Positions 15,730 to 24,760 of a stretch of DNA of 35,016 nt are shown in pieces (the stretch's first letter is position 1; every line of letters starts with the position of its first letter). A program made the translations under genes and the position numbers. Origin of the DNA: a virus. The stretch spans positions 1 through 35,016 of the IMG/VR virus record IMGVR_UViG_3300021511_000020, one strand, 5' to 3'. The notes below the pieces were generated by a model. It was given only the letters and a program-made list of their open reading frames with translations, made no database searches and was not told the DNA's origin.

Positions 15730-16569
15730 ATGAGCTGGATTTCAGACGCGTGGAACTGGACTAAGAGCCTATTTACGCCAGACAAGGTGGATCCCAAGGC
15801 TGGCGGGGCCATCCCGTCCCACCTCGCGCCGAAGGCCCACGAGAACCTGACCGCGTTTAGTGAGCCGCACGTATATGGCAAGCTGGCAGGGGCCGCAAGC
15901 GCCTGGGGAAAGAAAGGCCAGGCCCCGCGCTTCAGCAAGGAGTATGTCGATGCCCAGAGGCGCAATCAGGCCGGTGCCCGCGCGTCCCAGGAGGACGCTC
16001 TCTCGTTTATGCGCGACTACGCGACCGGGAAGAGCAGCGTGTCCAGGGCAGAGACACGGTCCGCTGTTGACCAGATGAAGCGTGCCATGATGGCGCAGGC
16101 AGCAACCAGCCCGACCTTAAACGCGGCTATTCAGAGGCAAGCCCTGTATGGCGGGGCAAGGCTGGGGGCCGACGTAGCCGGCGCCGCCGGGGCCAATGCC
16201 GCCCGGGAGCGCCAGGCCGCCGTGGGTGCGATGGCAGGACAGGCTGGGGCAATGCGCGGTCAGGATATTGGCATGTTCGGCGCAGAGGCCGGCTGGCACC
16301 AGGGCCAGGTGGCCGAGGAGATGATGCGCAAGGACATGGAGGCCAAGTATATGCAAATGGGCATGAACGCACAACAGGCGGCGCTTGAGGCACGCAGGGA
16401 GCTTGAGCGTCTCAGGGTCGGCGCATACACCGGCACGGCCCAGTCTGTGATGCAGGGTCAGGCGTTCAACGTTGGCACAAGTGAATCGTACAAGCAGATG
16501 TGGCGTGACGCAATGGCCAAGGCTGCCCAGGCCGGGGGCAAGTATGTTGCCGGAGGCGGGGGCGGATAA
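15730..16569 (+). CDS. Ala/Gln-rich internal virion protein
   Basis: A 279-residue protein with a very strong ribosome site (AAGGAGGAGAT) before ATG 15730. After a short N-terminal segment (WISDAWNWTKSLF, amphipathic) it is almost wholly helical and rich in Ala, Gln, Gly and Met. A Gly-rich end closes it. This composition and place, just after the nozzle and before two large Ala-rich proteins, match ejected internal core proteins such as T7 gp14. It would leave the capsid with the DNA and help form the channel across the envelope. The role is inferred from position and composition. Confidence 0.6.
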   Translation: MSWISDAWNWTKSLFTPDKVDPKAGGAIPSHLAPKAHENLTAFSEPHVYGKLAGAASAWGKKGQAPRFSKEYVDAQRRNQAGARASQEDALSFMRDYATGKSSVSRAETRSAVDQMKRAMMAQAATSPTLNAAIQRQALYGGARLGADVAGAAGANAARERQAAVGAMAGQAGAMRGQDIGMFGAEAGWHQGQVAEEMMRKDMEAKYMQMGMNAQQAALEARRELERLRVGAYTGTAQSVMQGQAFNVGTSESYKQMWRDAMAKAAQAGGKYVAGGGGG

Positions 16570-18572
16570 TGGGCGTTAGGGACTTCATCAAGGAGTATGC
16601 CGGAATCGATCTCGACGCCGTTGCTAGCGTCGGTGTTGGCGAGGCGCTTGGCGCAATCCCAGGCGCTTTGAAGGCCATTGGCAGGGACGCAGACAGGTGG
16701 CTTGACGCAGAGATTGAGCGCGAACGCAAGCTCCTCTCTGGGGCCCGGGCCAGGGGCGAAGGCCCGATGTGGCCAACAACGCCAATTAGTGGCCTGTCCC
16801 CGGTTGCCATCGCGGGTGAGCCAGAGTCACACGCTCCGGTGGCTGGGACGGAGGGATTGCTTGAACAGTCAGGGCCAACCTCAAGTTCAATTGAGGAGGA
16901 GGGCTACCTCGTTGGTGGCCCCGCCAAGAAGGGCGGTGGCAAGGCGAGGGCCGGTCTGTACAGTGTAAGCGGCGTGATGGACCCGTTCGGTGAGGCCGGA
17001 AGGGCGGCATCAAAGCGGTCCGGCGTAGAGTCTGGCAGGCGCTTGCAGGCCGCAGAGAATCTTCGCATTAAGTCGCTTATGGAATCAACGCAGTTTGCCA
17101 ACAAGCAGCTTGGCAAGCTGTACACCAGAGCGTTGAACCTGAAGGAGTCGGTCGGGGTAAACAGGACCAAACTCAAAAAGGCCCACGACAGAACGGCCGA
17201 GACGATGGACGAGGTTCGCGCCCTTCTCAAGAAGGGCGTTAGCTACGAGAACGCGTACAAGCGTATGGGCAAAACCCGTCAGGCGCTTATCGGTATTTCC
17301 GCAGTAATTGGCGGCTTTTTTGAGGGCATCAGTGGCGGGCGCGCGAAGAATATGGTGTATAAGACGCTCGATGCGGCAATTGCAAGAGACGTTGCGGATC
17401 AGGCTTCAACGCTCAAGTCGCACATGAAGCTCTTGGGGCTCGACGCCGCCCAAGAGGCCAAACTTAAGGGCGAGCTTGATGACAGGCTTAAACAGCATCG
17501 TGCGGCAATGGCCTCCATTGCGAAGATGGAGCTATATAAGATCGCGGCAAAGGATGGCAGCGCAAGGGCTTTTGAGGCATTGGCAAAGGCCGGTGCCGAC
17601 ATTGGTACGAAGCACATTAAGTCATACCTCAGCGCCTCACCGAGGGTTAAGGCTACGGGCCGCCTGCCAAAGCCCAAGGGGGGCGTCGTTTCGACTCCTA
17701 AGGTGGCTGGGCTTGGCGGCATTAGGGGCGCAATTGCAGCAGAGTCTGCGACACTAAAGAGCGGTGCGAGCCCGTCGGCGCAGAGGACCGCTGTCGCAAA
17801 GTACGGAGTTGGGGCTACGCCGAAGTCCAGGCTGTACTCAAAGGCAGTTGTGGAGCGCTACGCAAAATACGCTGTCGATGCCCAGAAGGATAAGTGGCTT
17901 GACCCAAGCGCAAAGGCGGCACAGTACTCCATGTACGGGCACGTTCCGTATGCTTACGCTCGTCAGGGTAAGAAACTGGTTATCACTCGGCCCGGGTGGA
18001 TCAACATCGCAGGCCAGAAATTCAAGGTTGGCCAGGCGGGATATTCCCTCGAAAAGTACAGGTCAACTGGCACTGGAGAGCGCAAGGAACTCAACAATGC
18101 AATGTCTATCGGAGCCGGAATGTTCTCCAGGGTTGAGGACATTGCCAAAAATAGGCTCAAATCGCTTGGCGCTGGCAAGGACCAGCTGTTTGACCTTGGC
18201 GACTACCTTAAGGGGATGATTCCATACTTCCCAGAGTTCTTTGACGGCGAAATTGCCAAGGGTCTTGGCGTTGCTCAGGCCGTTGAGGTTCAGGGCTCCA
18301 GGCCCGCCCGGGAAGAGCAGGCCATCTTCATCAAGTGGCAGATTAAGCCAGGAGACACCCCGAAGCAGGTCAGACGTAAGGTGATTGGGATGGTTAATCA
18401 GCTGGGCAGGCTCCTCAAGTCGCGTGCGAATACGTATAGTCCAGAGAAGTATGATAACGCAAGGTCGTTCTTGCACTACAATGCAGCACTCAACGGGTTT
18501 AGGTCAACAATGATCAAGGCAATACTTGGCGCAAAGCGCGGAAGGAAAATTAGCGATTCGTTCGTGAACTAA
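16569..18572 (+). CDS. large internal virion/ejection protein
   Basis: A 667-residue protein overlapping the previous stop (TAATG). The N-terminal 80 residues contain amphipathic and Gly-rich helices. Residues about 150-300 are highly charged and helical (coiled-coil-like). Later regions alternate short hydrophobic and basic segments. I see no lysozyme or transglycosylase signature (no clear catalytic Glu in an ES motif), unlike T7 gp16. Size, order and lack of tail-tube features make an internal core or ejection protein the best guess. Two bases separate it from the next gene. Confidence 0.5.
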   Translation: MGVRDFIKEYAGIDLDAVASVGVGEALGAIPGALKAIGRDADRWLDAEIERERKLLSGARARGEGPMWPTTPISGLSPVAIAGEPESHAPVAGTEGLLEQSGPTSSSIEEEGYLVGGPAKKGGGKARAGLYSVSGVMDPFGEAGRAASKRSGVESGRRLQAAENLRIKSLMESTQFANKQLGKLYTRALNLKESVGVNRTKLKKAHDRTAETMDEVRALLKKGVSYENAYKRMGKTRQALIGISAVIGGFFEGISGGRAKNMVYKTLDAAIARDVADQASTLKSHMKLLGLDAAQEAKLKGELDDRLKQHRAAMASIAKMELYKIAAKDGSARAFEALAKAGADIGTKHIKSYLSASPRVKATGRLPKPKGGVVSTPKVAGLGGIRGAIAAESATLKSGASPSAQRTAVAKYGVGATPKSRLYSKAVVERYAKYAVDAQKDKWLDPSAKAAQYSMYGHVPYAYARQGKKLVITRPGWINIAGQKFKVGQAGYSLEKYRSTGTGERKELNNAMSIGAGMFSRVEDIAKNRLKSLGAGKDQLFDLGDYLKGMIPYFPEFFDGEIAKGLGVAQAVEVQGSRPAREEQAIFIKWQIKPGDTPKQVRRKVIGMVNQLGRLLKSRANTYSPEKYDNARSFLHYNAALNGFRSTMIKAILGAKRGRKISDSFVN

Positions 18573-18573
18573 C

Positions 18574-20259
18574 ATGGCCGGACCAGACAAAATACACCGG
18601 GACCCCAGGAACAGGGCAGCTCTCATAACGCCCGATGGCGACGAGTTTGTTTGGGTAGACGACGCGGAGCTTGCGCACGCACTCTCTCTCAGGTACCGTC
18701 CCGCAACTCAGGCCGAAGTCACCGACTCGCTCATAAGGCAGTCCGGGAACGCTGTTGAGGCGGCGACGATGGGGTTGATGCGGACCGCCACGCTTGGCGG
18801 CTCCGACCTGTTGGCGAGCTTGGCGCCCCACGGTCGCGCCAAGCTCGCTGAACTACAAGAGGGCAGTCCTGTCTGGAATATGGTTGGCGAGGCTGCCGGA
18901 ATGATGACCACCCCAGCCGCAATTGGCAAGGGCGTGGCCTCCAAACTTGGCAGTGCGGCTGCGCCGAAACTTGCGCAAAAGATTGCCAAGGTCGCTGGGC
19001 TGGCCGCAGAAGGTGGGGCTGCCGGCCTAGGCATTGGCGCCGGGAACATAGCGATTCACGGCGAAGAGATGACCAAGGCCCAGTCGATGGAGATGCTGTT
19101 CAAGGCAATCTCGGCAGGGGCTCTGCTAAACGTAACATTTGCGCTTGCGGCCGGCGGTGTGCGTCATATTGCGAATCGCAGGGTGGCCGCCAAGGAGGCA
19201 GCGGCGGCCAGGATGGCAAAGCTTCGCGCCAGAAGGGAGGAGGCGGTGAAGGTCGTAAACGCGCTGGATACTCCGCAACACCGTGGCTCCATGGCATTGG
19301 CCGACGCAAAGAAGCGGCTTCTTTCCACCGAGAAAGCCTACCGCAAGGCCATGCGGGCCACTGGGCACAAGGCTGGACGCGTCGTCCTCAGGGACGCCGC
19401 CACCTATGCCATTGCTGGCGGCGCCGGCTCCGCCGTCGGGTACGGCCTGGCTGGCGAGCAGGGCGGTTATGCCGGAGGAGGGTTGGCGCTTGGCGGGCTT
19501 GGTGGGCGCCGGGTGCTCGGGCGGATTGGCTCAAGGCTTGGGTGGAGGCTTGCCTCAAAGCCATCCAGGGCAGCCGCTGTGGCGCCGTCCAGGGCAGCCG
19601 CTGTGGCGCCGTCCAGGGCACAGGCGGTTGGCGCAAAGCTCGCAAAAACAGCTGGCGTCCTTGGCCCCCCATCGAGGCGGGCCCTCGTGGCGCTCGGGCT
19701 GGACGAGATAGCCGAGCTTGCCGACGACATGCGCAACTTTGACGCAGGCCAGATCGTGTTCCCCGACGGGATGCCAAAGGACATGCAGGATGTTGTGCGA
19801 CAGCGTGCGCAAACCACTGCAGACTACGTGGCAAGCAAGGCCCCAAAGAACACCAGTGGGCGCCCCGGCTGGCGCCCAACCAGGCGCGAGTCAAGAAGGT
19901 TCGCTGACACGGTGTTCAGTGCAACCGAGGTGCTGTCAGTCCTCGAAATGGTTGCCGGTGGCCGTGGCACAAAGAGCCACATCGAGGCGCTCCAGTCGGT
20001 CGCCCCAGAGGTTTACTCCGAGCTGTCCGAGATGGCCCAGTCTGCGCTGGACCTTGGCGTGGTGAACACGCCAGAAGCCGCCCAGTTGGCAGCTCTGATC
20101 CTTGGTGACGTTAGCATGAACCCGCTAAGGAGAAGCGGGAACATGCTTAATCGCCTGCAGGAGCTTCGGGCTCCGCAGGAAAACAAGATTAATGACCTTC
20201 GGTCAAAGCTTGCTACGCCAACTCTTTTGCAGGGGGCGCAGGAAAGGCTTAATGAATAA
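18574..20259 (+). CDS. internal virion protein with hydrophobic segments
   Basis: A 561-residue protein. The first 50 residues form a small domain (MAGPDKIHRDPRNRAALITP, then SLRYRPATQAEV) of a kind that often opens large internal virion proteins of podoviruses. Several Gly/Ala-rich hydrophobic stretches follow (about residues 138-160, 178-195 and 265-300). They are suited to membrane insertion during DNA ejection. A run of PSRAAAVA repeats lies near residues 330-350. The C-terminal part is helical and charged. It is the third large protein after the nozzle, as expected for a core set of two or three ejection proteins. Homology was not tested. Confidence 0.55.
   Translation: MAGPDKIHRDPRNRAALITPDGDEFVWVDDAELAHALSLRYRPATQAEVTDSLIRQSGNAVEAATMGLMRTATLGGSDLLASLAPHGRAKLAELQEGSPVWNMVGEAAGMMTTPAAIGKGVASKLGSAAAPKLAQKIAKVAGLAAEGGAAGLGIGAGNIAIHGEEMTKAQSMEMLFKAISAGALLNVTFALAAGGVRHIANRRVAAKEAAAARMAKLRARREEAVKVVNALDTPQHRGSMALADAKKRLLSTEKAYRKAMRATGHKAGRVVLRDAATYAIAGGAGSAVGYGLAGEQGGYAGGGLALGGLGGRRVLGRIGSRLGWRLASKPSRAAAVAPSRAAAVAPSRAQAVGAKLAKTAGVLGPPSRRALVALGLDEIAELADDMRNFDAGQIVFPDGMPKDMQDVVRQRAQTTADYVASKAPKNTSGRPGWRPTRRESRRFADTVFSATEVLSVLEMVAGGRGTKSHIEALQSVAPEVYSELSEMAQSALDLGVVNTPEAAQLAALILGDVSMNPLRRSGNMLNRLQELRAPQENKINDLRSKLATPTLLQGAQERLNE
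19561..19632 (+). repeat. tandem 24-bp repeat in virion protein gene
   Basis: Two near-identical 24-bp units (19561-19584 and 19585-19608) and a third partial copy, each beginning CC(A/G)TCCAGGGCA. They encode PSRAAAVA repeats in a linker of the internal virion protein. The near identity at wobble positions shows a recent duplication. Confidence 0.85.
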
Positions 20260-20558
20260 TGGCTATCTATAGAGGGACTGTCGGCCTGAGAATCAGCGTA
20301 ACCGTTTCTGGCGGGCTGGACATTTCTGCGGCAAACGGTACGTTTAGTCTCGAGGCAGAAAAGCCGGACGGAACCGCCCTGTCCTGGGCCGTAACCATTG
20401 ACGACGGGCCGGCTGGCCTGTGCCACTATGACACCGTGGAGGGCGACCTGGACACGCCGGGCGAGATGCCGATCCAGGGAAAGTGGGTCCCAATCTCAAC
20501 TAGCAATGCATTCTATACGAGCATTGGGAAGCTTGATGTCAAAAACAGGGCTCAGTAA
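20259..20558 (+). CDS. small Ig-like/beta-sandwich virion protein
   Basis: A 99-residue beta-rich protein. Its layout (KPDGTALSWAVTIDDGP, YDTVEGDLDTPGEMPIQGKW, then FYTSIGKLDV) matches a common small phage domain related to the N-terminal part of baseplate or fibre-attachment proteins. The phrase GDLDTPG ... IQGKW is characteristic of that group. It starts at an ATG overlapping the previous stop and is followed by an overlapping fibre-like gene, so it probably links tail to fibres. Exact role unknown. Confidence 0.6.
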   Translation: MAIYRGTVGLRISVTVSGGLDISAANGTFSLEAEKPDGTALSWAVTIDDGPAGLCHYDTVEGDLDTPGEMPIQGKWVPISTSNAFYTSIGKLDVKNRAQ

Positions 20559-21070
20559 TGAGAACAGCTCCGGTCACAGATGGGCGATCCCACGACGCCC
20601 TATCTGGGGTGGCTGCTAGCCAGCACCATCCTGCACCAGAGTCCGTCTCGTTCAACAACACGACCCAGTCGCTCCCCCCCGGCACCACGTATGACCTGGA
20701 CACAACGCTGTCCCATGTCAATTTCAAGACGGCCAGGCTGCTAATTTATGGGCCAAGTGTGCCCCATGGCCCAGCCGCCCGATGGAAAGAGTGCGCCGAG
20801 ATAACTATAACTACTGATAGCTCTGAGAGTATTGCGTACAGCGTCAGGGGTTCTGGCACGTTCAAGAAGGTGTACGCATCAACGTACTCGAAGCAGAACG
20901 GAGCTACGAATCTGACCCACAAGATATTCGACTCCAGCACCCCGGTCGGCAACAGGAGGATCGCCCTTCTTGACGCATGGATCTCTGGCTCGACGCTCAG
21001 GCTTAGATTCAAAAACTACTTCGGGGGAAGTGCAACTCTTTGGGTGAAAGGTTCTGGTTTGGTATACTAA
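20558..21070 (+). CDS. tail-fibre-like protein, paralogue 1 of 3
   Basis: A 170-residue protein with an MRT start and the N-terminal pattern HDALSGVAASQHH. It shares HxLxxVxAxxHH with the next two genes. The middle holds strands, YSKQNGATNLTHKIF is shared with paralogue 3, and the end (LRLRFKNYFGGSATLWVKG) is a beta pair. Double-histidine N-terminal motifs of this type are common in phage fibre or spike modules that trimerise and bind ligands. The stop overlaps the next ATG. It may serve as one of several receptor-binding subunits; this is inferred. Confidence 0.6.
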   Translation: MRTAPVTDGRSHDALSGVAASQHHPAPESVSFNNTTQSLPPGTTYDLDTTLSHVNFKTARLLIYGPSVPHGPAARWKECAEITITTDSSESIAYSVRGSGTFKKVYASTYSKQNGATNLTHKIFDSSTPVGNRRIALLDAWISGSTLRLRFKNYFGGSATLWVKGSGLVY

Positions 21071-21561
21071 TGAGAACTGCTGACAACAGTATTGTTGCTG
21101 ACCATACGCTGCTACAGGACGTTGAGGCGAACGACCACCACGACCAGACCGAGACGATTCGGATTCTCGTCAACTCGCTGTCAATTGCCCCCGGCTCGTA
21201 TGATTACGAAGTGTCACTGAGCACCTCAAACCACAAGACAATCCGTGCGATACTCAGAGGCAGCAAGAACGTGGCGATGCAGGGGCATGCCGGCAACAGC
21301 GTTGTTGGCACTGATAGCTCGGCAGAGTCAACCTCGATTGGCATTCAGCCCTATGGGGCTGGCGGATATCTCACGTCATACATGGGGGCCTACTCGAGGC
21401 TACATGGGGACGCCAGGCTCAGCTACAGCTCAACGTTCGGCACGTACATCGCTCTCAGCGATGTGTTCATTGATGGGGACAAGGCCGTGTTTCGTTTCTA
21501 CAACGGACACCCGTATGTCAATCAAAATCTCAAGGTGTACGGGGTGGCGGTGGTAAAATGA
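21070..21561 (+). CDS. tail-fibre-like protein, paralogue 2 of 3
   Basis: A 163-residue protein, MRT start, with HTLLQDVEANDHH at residues 12-24. The body is beta-rich and Ser/Gly/Tyr-rich (GAGGYLTSYMGAYSRLHGD). The end (KAVFRFYNGHPYVNQNLKVYG) aligns with those of paralogues 1 and 3. It overlaps both neighbours by a few bases. It has diverged in the middle, which fits surface-exposed binding loops. ATG 21070 is chosen over GTG-type starts further upstream because it overlaps the previous stop. Confidence 0.6.
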   Translation: MRTADNSIVADHTLLQDVEANDHHDQTETIRILVNSLSIAPGSYDYEVSLSTSNHKTIRAILRGSKNVAMQGHAGNSVVGTDSSAESTSIGIQPYGAGGYLTSYMGAYSRLHGDARLSYSSTFGTYIALSDVFIDGDKAVFRFYNGHPYVNQNLKVYGVAVVK

Positions 21562-22079
21562 GAACCAAGGACTCGGTTCTGCATATGCTAAACCACACGG
21601 GGCTCACCGGGGTGGGTGCTGATCAGCACCATCTCCAGCCAGCCAACCTGGAGATATCCAACACGTCCCTGGTGGTGTACCCGCTTCCGGGTGGCCCATA
21701 CGATTGGGACATCGCGATTCCGTATGACACGGTGGCCTGCCTGTTTCAGCTCAGGTCGGCCCATGTTGTTGAGCTTGCGGGGGCCACGGCTGGCGTTGTT
21801 GGCGTTGCCACCAGGTCAAGCCTGTGGGCTGCAACTGCGTCAGTGGGCGGCGACACCAGTATTACACAAACGGCCTACGCAGCAATCTATTCAAAAGCGG
21901 CCGCAGCCATGAATCTGTCCCACAAGATATTCTCATCTGCCGGTGACGCCATTGCGCTGACCGAGGCCTACATCGTTACGACTGGCCCGAGCACCCGCAA
22001 GCTGAGGCTCACATTCACCAACTATGGAGCGTCTCTCAAGACGCTAAACTGCTGGGGGGAGGTTGCTCTTCTTTCATGA
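21558..22079 (+). CDS. tail-fibre-like protein, paralogue 3 of 3
   Basis: A 173-residue protein, MRT start, with HTGLTGVGADQHH at residues 13-25. It shares AIYSKAAAAMNLSHKIF with paralogue 1 and has the common C-terminal strand pair. The three genes form a tandem array, each overlapping the next, and arose by duplication and divergence. The last one overlaps the glycosyltransferase start (ATGA). Confidence 0.6.
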   Translation: MRTKDSVLHMLNHTGLTGVGADQHHLQPANLEISNTSLVVYPLPGGPYDWDIAIPYDTVACLFQLRSAHVVELAGATAGVVGVATRSSLWAATASVGGDTSITQTAYAAIYSKAAAAMNLSHKIFSSAGDAIALTEAYIVTTGPSTRKLRLTFTNYGASLKTLNCWGEVALLS

Positions 22080-23434
22080 TTAGGGTTCTCGCAATTTGCC
22101 ACGAAGACGTCGAGTGGATTCTTGGAGGAATGGGGAGGCATGTCCATGAGTTGTATCGCTTTATGGGATACCGTGGTGACGTCAAGATTGACCTCCTCAA
22201 CAGCGGCTCAGGTGAGGGGTCGGGGGTGTTTCGCAGCTTTCACAGGCACATGTCTGACAAGCTGGTCCCGTGGAAGCCACGGGGGGAGAGCATGGGGGCT
22301 CAAATGGTCTCTGACATCCAGCTCATTAAGACGCTGCTGAGGTTGGTCAACGAGGGCCACAGATGGGACGTAATTCACGTTCATGAGTGGCCCGCGCTCC
22401 AGGTAGCCTGGGCAGCCAGGGACGCGCTGGGCGTCCCCCTAGTGGCTACAATGCACCTCTGTATATCGACTCTAGGACAGTTTGATGGTGGTCCACAGGT
22501 TGACATAGACACAAAGAATGCCACACTTCTGAATAAGATTAGAAGTACATCAAATCTGTCCAAGGAGGAGGAGGCTACGCTCAGGTGCAAGTGGAATATG
22601 GCGTCGATCCCTGGCAGAGAACTGAGTGGGTACATCCAGAACCAGGAGGCCAGGCTAATCGTGGAGTCTGACGAAACGATTCTGTGCTCAAAGGCCTACG
22701 CAAAAATGGCGAAGGACTACTTCCTTATGGGCGTCATCGATAAACCGCTGAACATGATTCACAACGGTATCGACACGTCGGTCTGGCACCCGCTAGCTGG
22801 CCGCGCTGACCGGGCCAAGGCGAAGCACCACCTCCCGTGGGACCGCGACATCGCATTCTTCTGTGGGCGTATCGCGCACATGAAGGGTGTCGAGCCCCTC
22901 CTTGACGCCCTTGAGTCGAAGGACACCGGGTACTGTGTCGTTATGGCGGGTGCGGTAAACGCCATTACGGATGATGATGCAGAGGCATGGTCAGTCACGC
23001 AGCGGATAAGGTCATTGCAAAAGGAACACCCCGAGAGGCTGCGTTGGCTTGACTATCAGAAGGGCCAGGACCTGATTGATTTGTACGCGGCAGCAGACAT
23101 CGGCCTCATGCCGTCGGTCCATGAGCCGTTCGGCATCGTTGCCCTTGAGTTTATGGCCATGGGCGTGCCGCTCATCTCGACGGAGGTTGACGGCCTTGGC
23201 GAGATTGTCGTGTCAGGACCAAGCGAGGCCCAGGAGCACGCGGTAATCATCCCGCCAAATAGTCCAAGGGACATCCTCGTCGGTATGGATATGCTACGAG
23301 GGAAAGAGAACAGGGACGTGCTTCGTGATCGTGGGATCGCGAGGGTCGAAGATTTTACGTGGGAAGAGGCTGCGGCCAAGACGGTCGATGTCTACAGGAA
23401 GGCGATTGGAGCAAGAAATGCCGGTAACTCTTAA
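22076..23434 (+). CDS. family 4 glycosyltransferase (GT-B)
   Basis: A 452-residue cytoplasmic enzyme. The N-terminal domain has GGMGRHVHEL (17-26), typical of GT4 starch/sucrose-synthase-like enzymes, and VIHVHEWPALQVAW. The donor domain has MIHNGIDTSVWHP, FFCGRIAHMKG and the EX7E signature EPFGIVALE (350-358), then GVPLISTEVDGLGEIV. It would transfer a sugar from an NDP-sugar, with retention, to an acceptor not visible here. It is wedged between fibre genes and overlaps the previous stop, so it is transcribed with late structural genes. Possible acceptors are virion proteins or host surface glycans. Both are inference. Confidence 0.9.
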   Translation: MIRVLAICHEDVEWILGGMGRHVHELYRFMGYRGDVKIDLLNSGSGEGSGVFRSFHRHMSDKLVPWKPRGESMGAQMVSDIQLIKTLLRLVNEGHRWDVIHVHEWPALQVAWAARDALGVPLVATMHLCISTLGQFDGGPQVDIDTKNATLLNKIRSTSNLSKEEEATLRCKWNMASIPGRELSGYIQNQEARLIVESDETILCSKAYAKMAKDYFLMGVIDKPLNMIHNGIDTSVWHPLAGRADRAKAKHHLPWDRDIAFFCGRIAHMKGVEPLLDALESKDTGYCVVMAGAVNAITDDDAEAWSVTQRIRSLQKEHPERLRWLDYQKGQDLIDLYAAADIGLMPSVHEPFGIVALEFMAMGVPLISTEVDGLGEIVVSGPSEAQEHAVIIPPNSPRDILVGMDMLRGKENRDVLRDRGIARVEDFTWEEAAAKTVDVYRKAIGARNAGNS

Positions 23435-23813
23435 CAATCCTTTGGAGACGGTCACGCTTGACAAGGCCAGGATCGCCAAGTTCAGCATCGAGAACAACGC
23501 TTTCAAGGGGCAGCGGTGGGTTGAGATTTGGGTCGTTCTTGGTAGGTTTGTGGATGGCGAGTGGGAGGAGTGGTCTGACCCGCGCACTGGCCACGAGGCA
23601 ATCTACTTCAAGATTGAGAACAACAAGCACCCGCTCTCGCCGGACGCGCGGCTGGACGGGTATGACGGGTTTACCCGGCTGATGGGGTCTGTACCAGGCG
23701 GCAGCAGCTTCTCTGCCGCAATGAAGATTGCGCTGTACTCGTTTCTTTTGTCGGAGACGGTTGCTCACCCGGAGACAGGCGAGCCCACCAAGCTCCTGGA
23801 TGCAACGCCATGA
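23418..23813 (+). CDS. hypothetical tail-associated protein
   Basis: A 131-residue protein whose ATG at 23418 follows GGAGCAAGAA. The middle reads IENNAFKGQRWVEIWVVLG, then EAIYFKIENNKHPLSPD, a beta-rich arrangement. The end is helical. It overlaps the next ATG. Similar small proteins sit in fibre clusters of other phages without an assigned function. No domain is recognised. Confidence 0.5.
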   Translation: MPVTLNNPLETVTLDKARIAKFSIENNAFKGQRWVEIWVVLGRFVDGEWEEWSDPRTGHEAIYFKIENNKHPLSPDARLDGYDGFTRLMGSVPGGSSFSAAMKIALYSFLLSETVAHPETGEPTKLLDATP

Positions 23814-24760
23814 CCACGGTTCAGCAAGGTACAGTGGTACCAATCGAGTCCCTGATTCTCAGCAGCACGCTCTCGGAGCTTACTGGGAAGACAGACATCC
23901 TTGTATGGATACGGCGCAAGTCTGATGGTCTGACCTATGACTGGAACGACAGCTCGTTCAAGGCGTATGGCAGTTGCACAACTCCGCGCCAGACCATGAC
24001 TGAGGTGGACGCAACCAACTACAAGGGGCAGTACGCCCGCAACTGGACCAGCCCTGCATCCGATGAAACTTACGAGGTAACCGTTGACCAGTCTCCAGGG
24101 ACCGATGCGGCGAACGTCCCGCAGGTTGGTGAGATAGTGGTTGGGGGCTGGGTTGATGACGTTGACGCAGCCATCAGCTCCAGGGCCACCCCCGCCCAGG
24201 TGAACACGGAGTGTGACACGGCCCTTGCCGACTACGATGGACCCACCAAGGCCGAGATGGATGCGATGGAGACTGGCCTGATTGCAGAGCATGACGACAC
24301 GCAATCCGACATCGCCCTGCTTGAGAACCTCAGCCAAGCGCAGTCGCAGGCTGCTGCCACTGCGGCCCTCAATGCCTATGACCCGCCCACCAGGGCAGAG
24401 GCAACTGCAGACAAGGACGAAATCATTGCCGAGGTGGACGCGAACGAGGTGTTGCTGAACACCATCATCGGTGCCATTAGCTCACTAAACTTCTGGACCA
24501 CCGCAGAGGAGCAGCAGATTAGGTATAGGCTTGGGATGGATGGCGTAAGGTCTGCCCCGCTGACAAACGAGGGCACGCTTGAGTTAGTCCGCAAACTCCT
24601 GAACAACAACCAGACGCTATCAAGTGGAGACTCCAACAACCTGGTTACACTCGACGACGATGACGTCACGCCAATTGCAACTAGCGATGTGACAGACGTC
24701 GCCGGCAACCCGGTTGTGCTTGTCCCTGGCATGCCGGCAAGGCGAACGAGGGGTACATGA
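23810..24760 (+). CDS. tail fibre protein
   Basis: A 316-residue protein. The N-terminal 110 residues form an Ig-like domain (LTGKTDILVWIRRKSDGLTY, then YKGQYARNWT and TYEVTV). Next is a VDDVDAAISSRATPAQVNT segment and a long Ala/Asp/Glu-rich helical stalk (about residues 125-240), a pattern frequent in phage fibres that form triple coiled coils. The C-terminus is short and has a Pro/Arg-rich end. It overlaps both neighbours. It likely connects the tail to the large propeller protein downstream. Confidence 0.6.
   Translation: MTTVQQGTVVPIESLILSSTLSELTGKTDILVWIRRKSDGLTYDWNDSSFKAYGSCTTPRQTMTEVDATNYKGQYARNWTSPASDETYEVTVDQSPGTDAANVPQVGEIVVGGWVDDVDAAISSRATPAQVNTECDTALADYDGPTKAEMDAMETGLIAEHDDTQSDIALLENLSQAQSQAAATAALNAYDPPTRAEATADKDEIIAEVDANEVLLNTIIGAISSLNFWTTAEEQQIRYRLGMDGVRSAPLTNEGTLELVRKLLNNNQTLSSGDSNNLVTLDDDDVTPIATSDVTDVAGNPVVLVPGMPARRTRGT

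Noticed and set aside
19388-19894. Minus-strand frames opposite the PSRAAAVA repeats
   Set aside because: Low-complexity Arg/Pro/Ala products caused by the repeat and the high GC of the gene on the plus strand.
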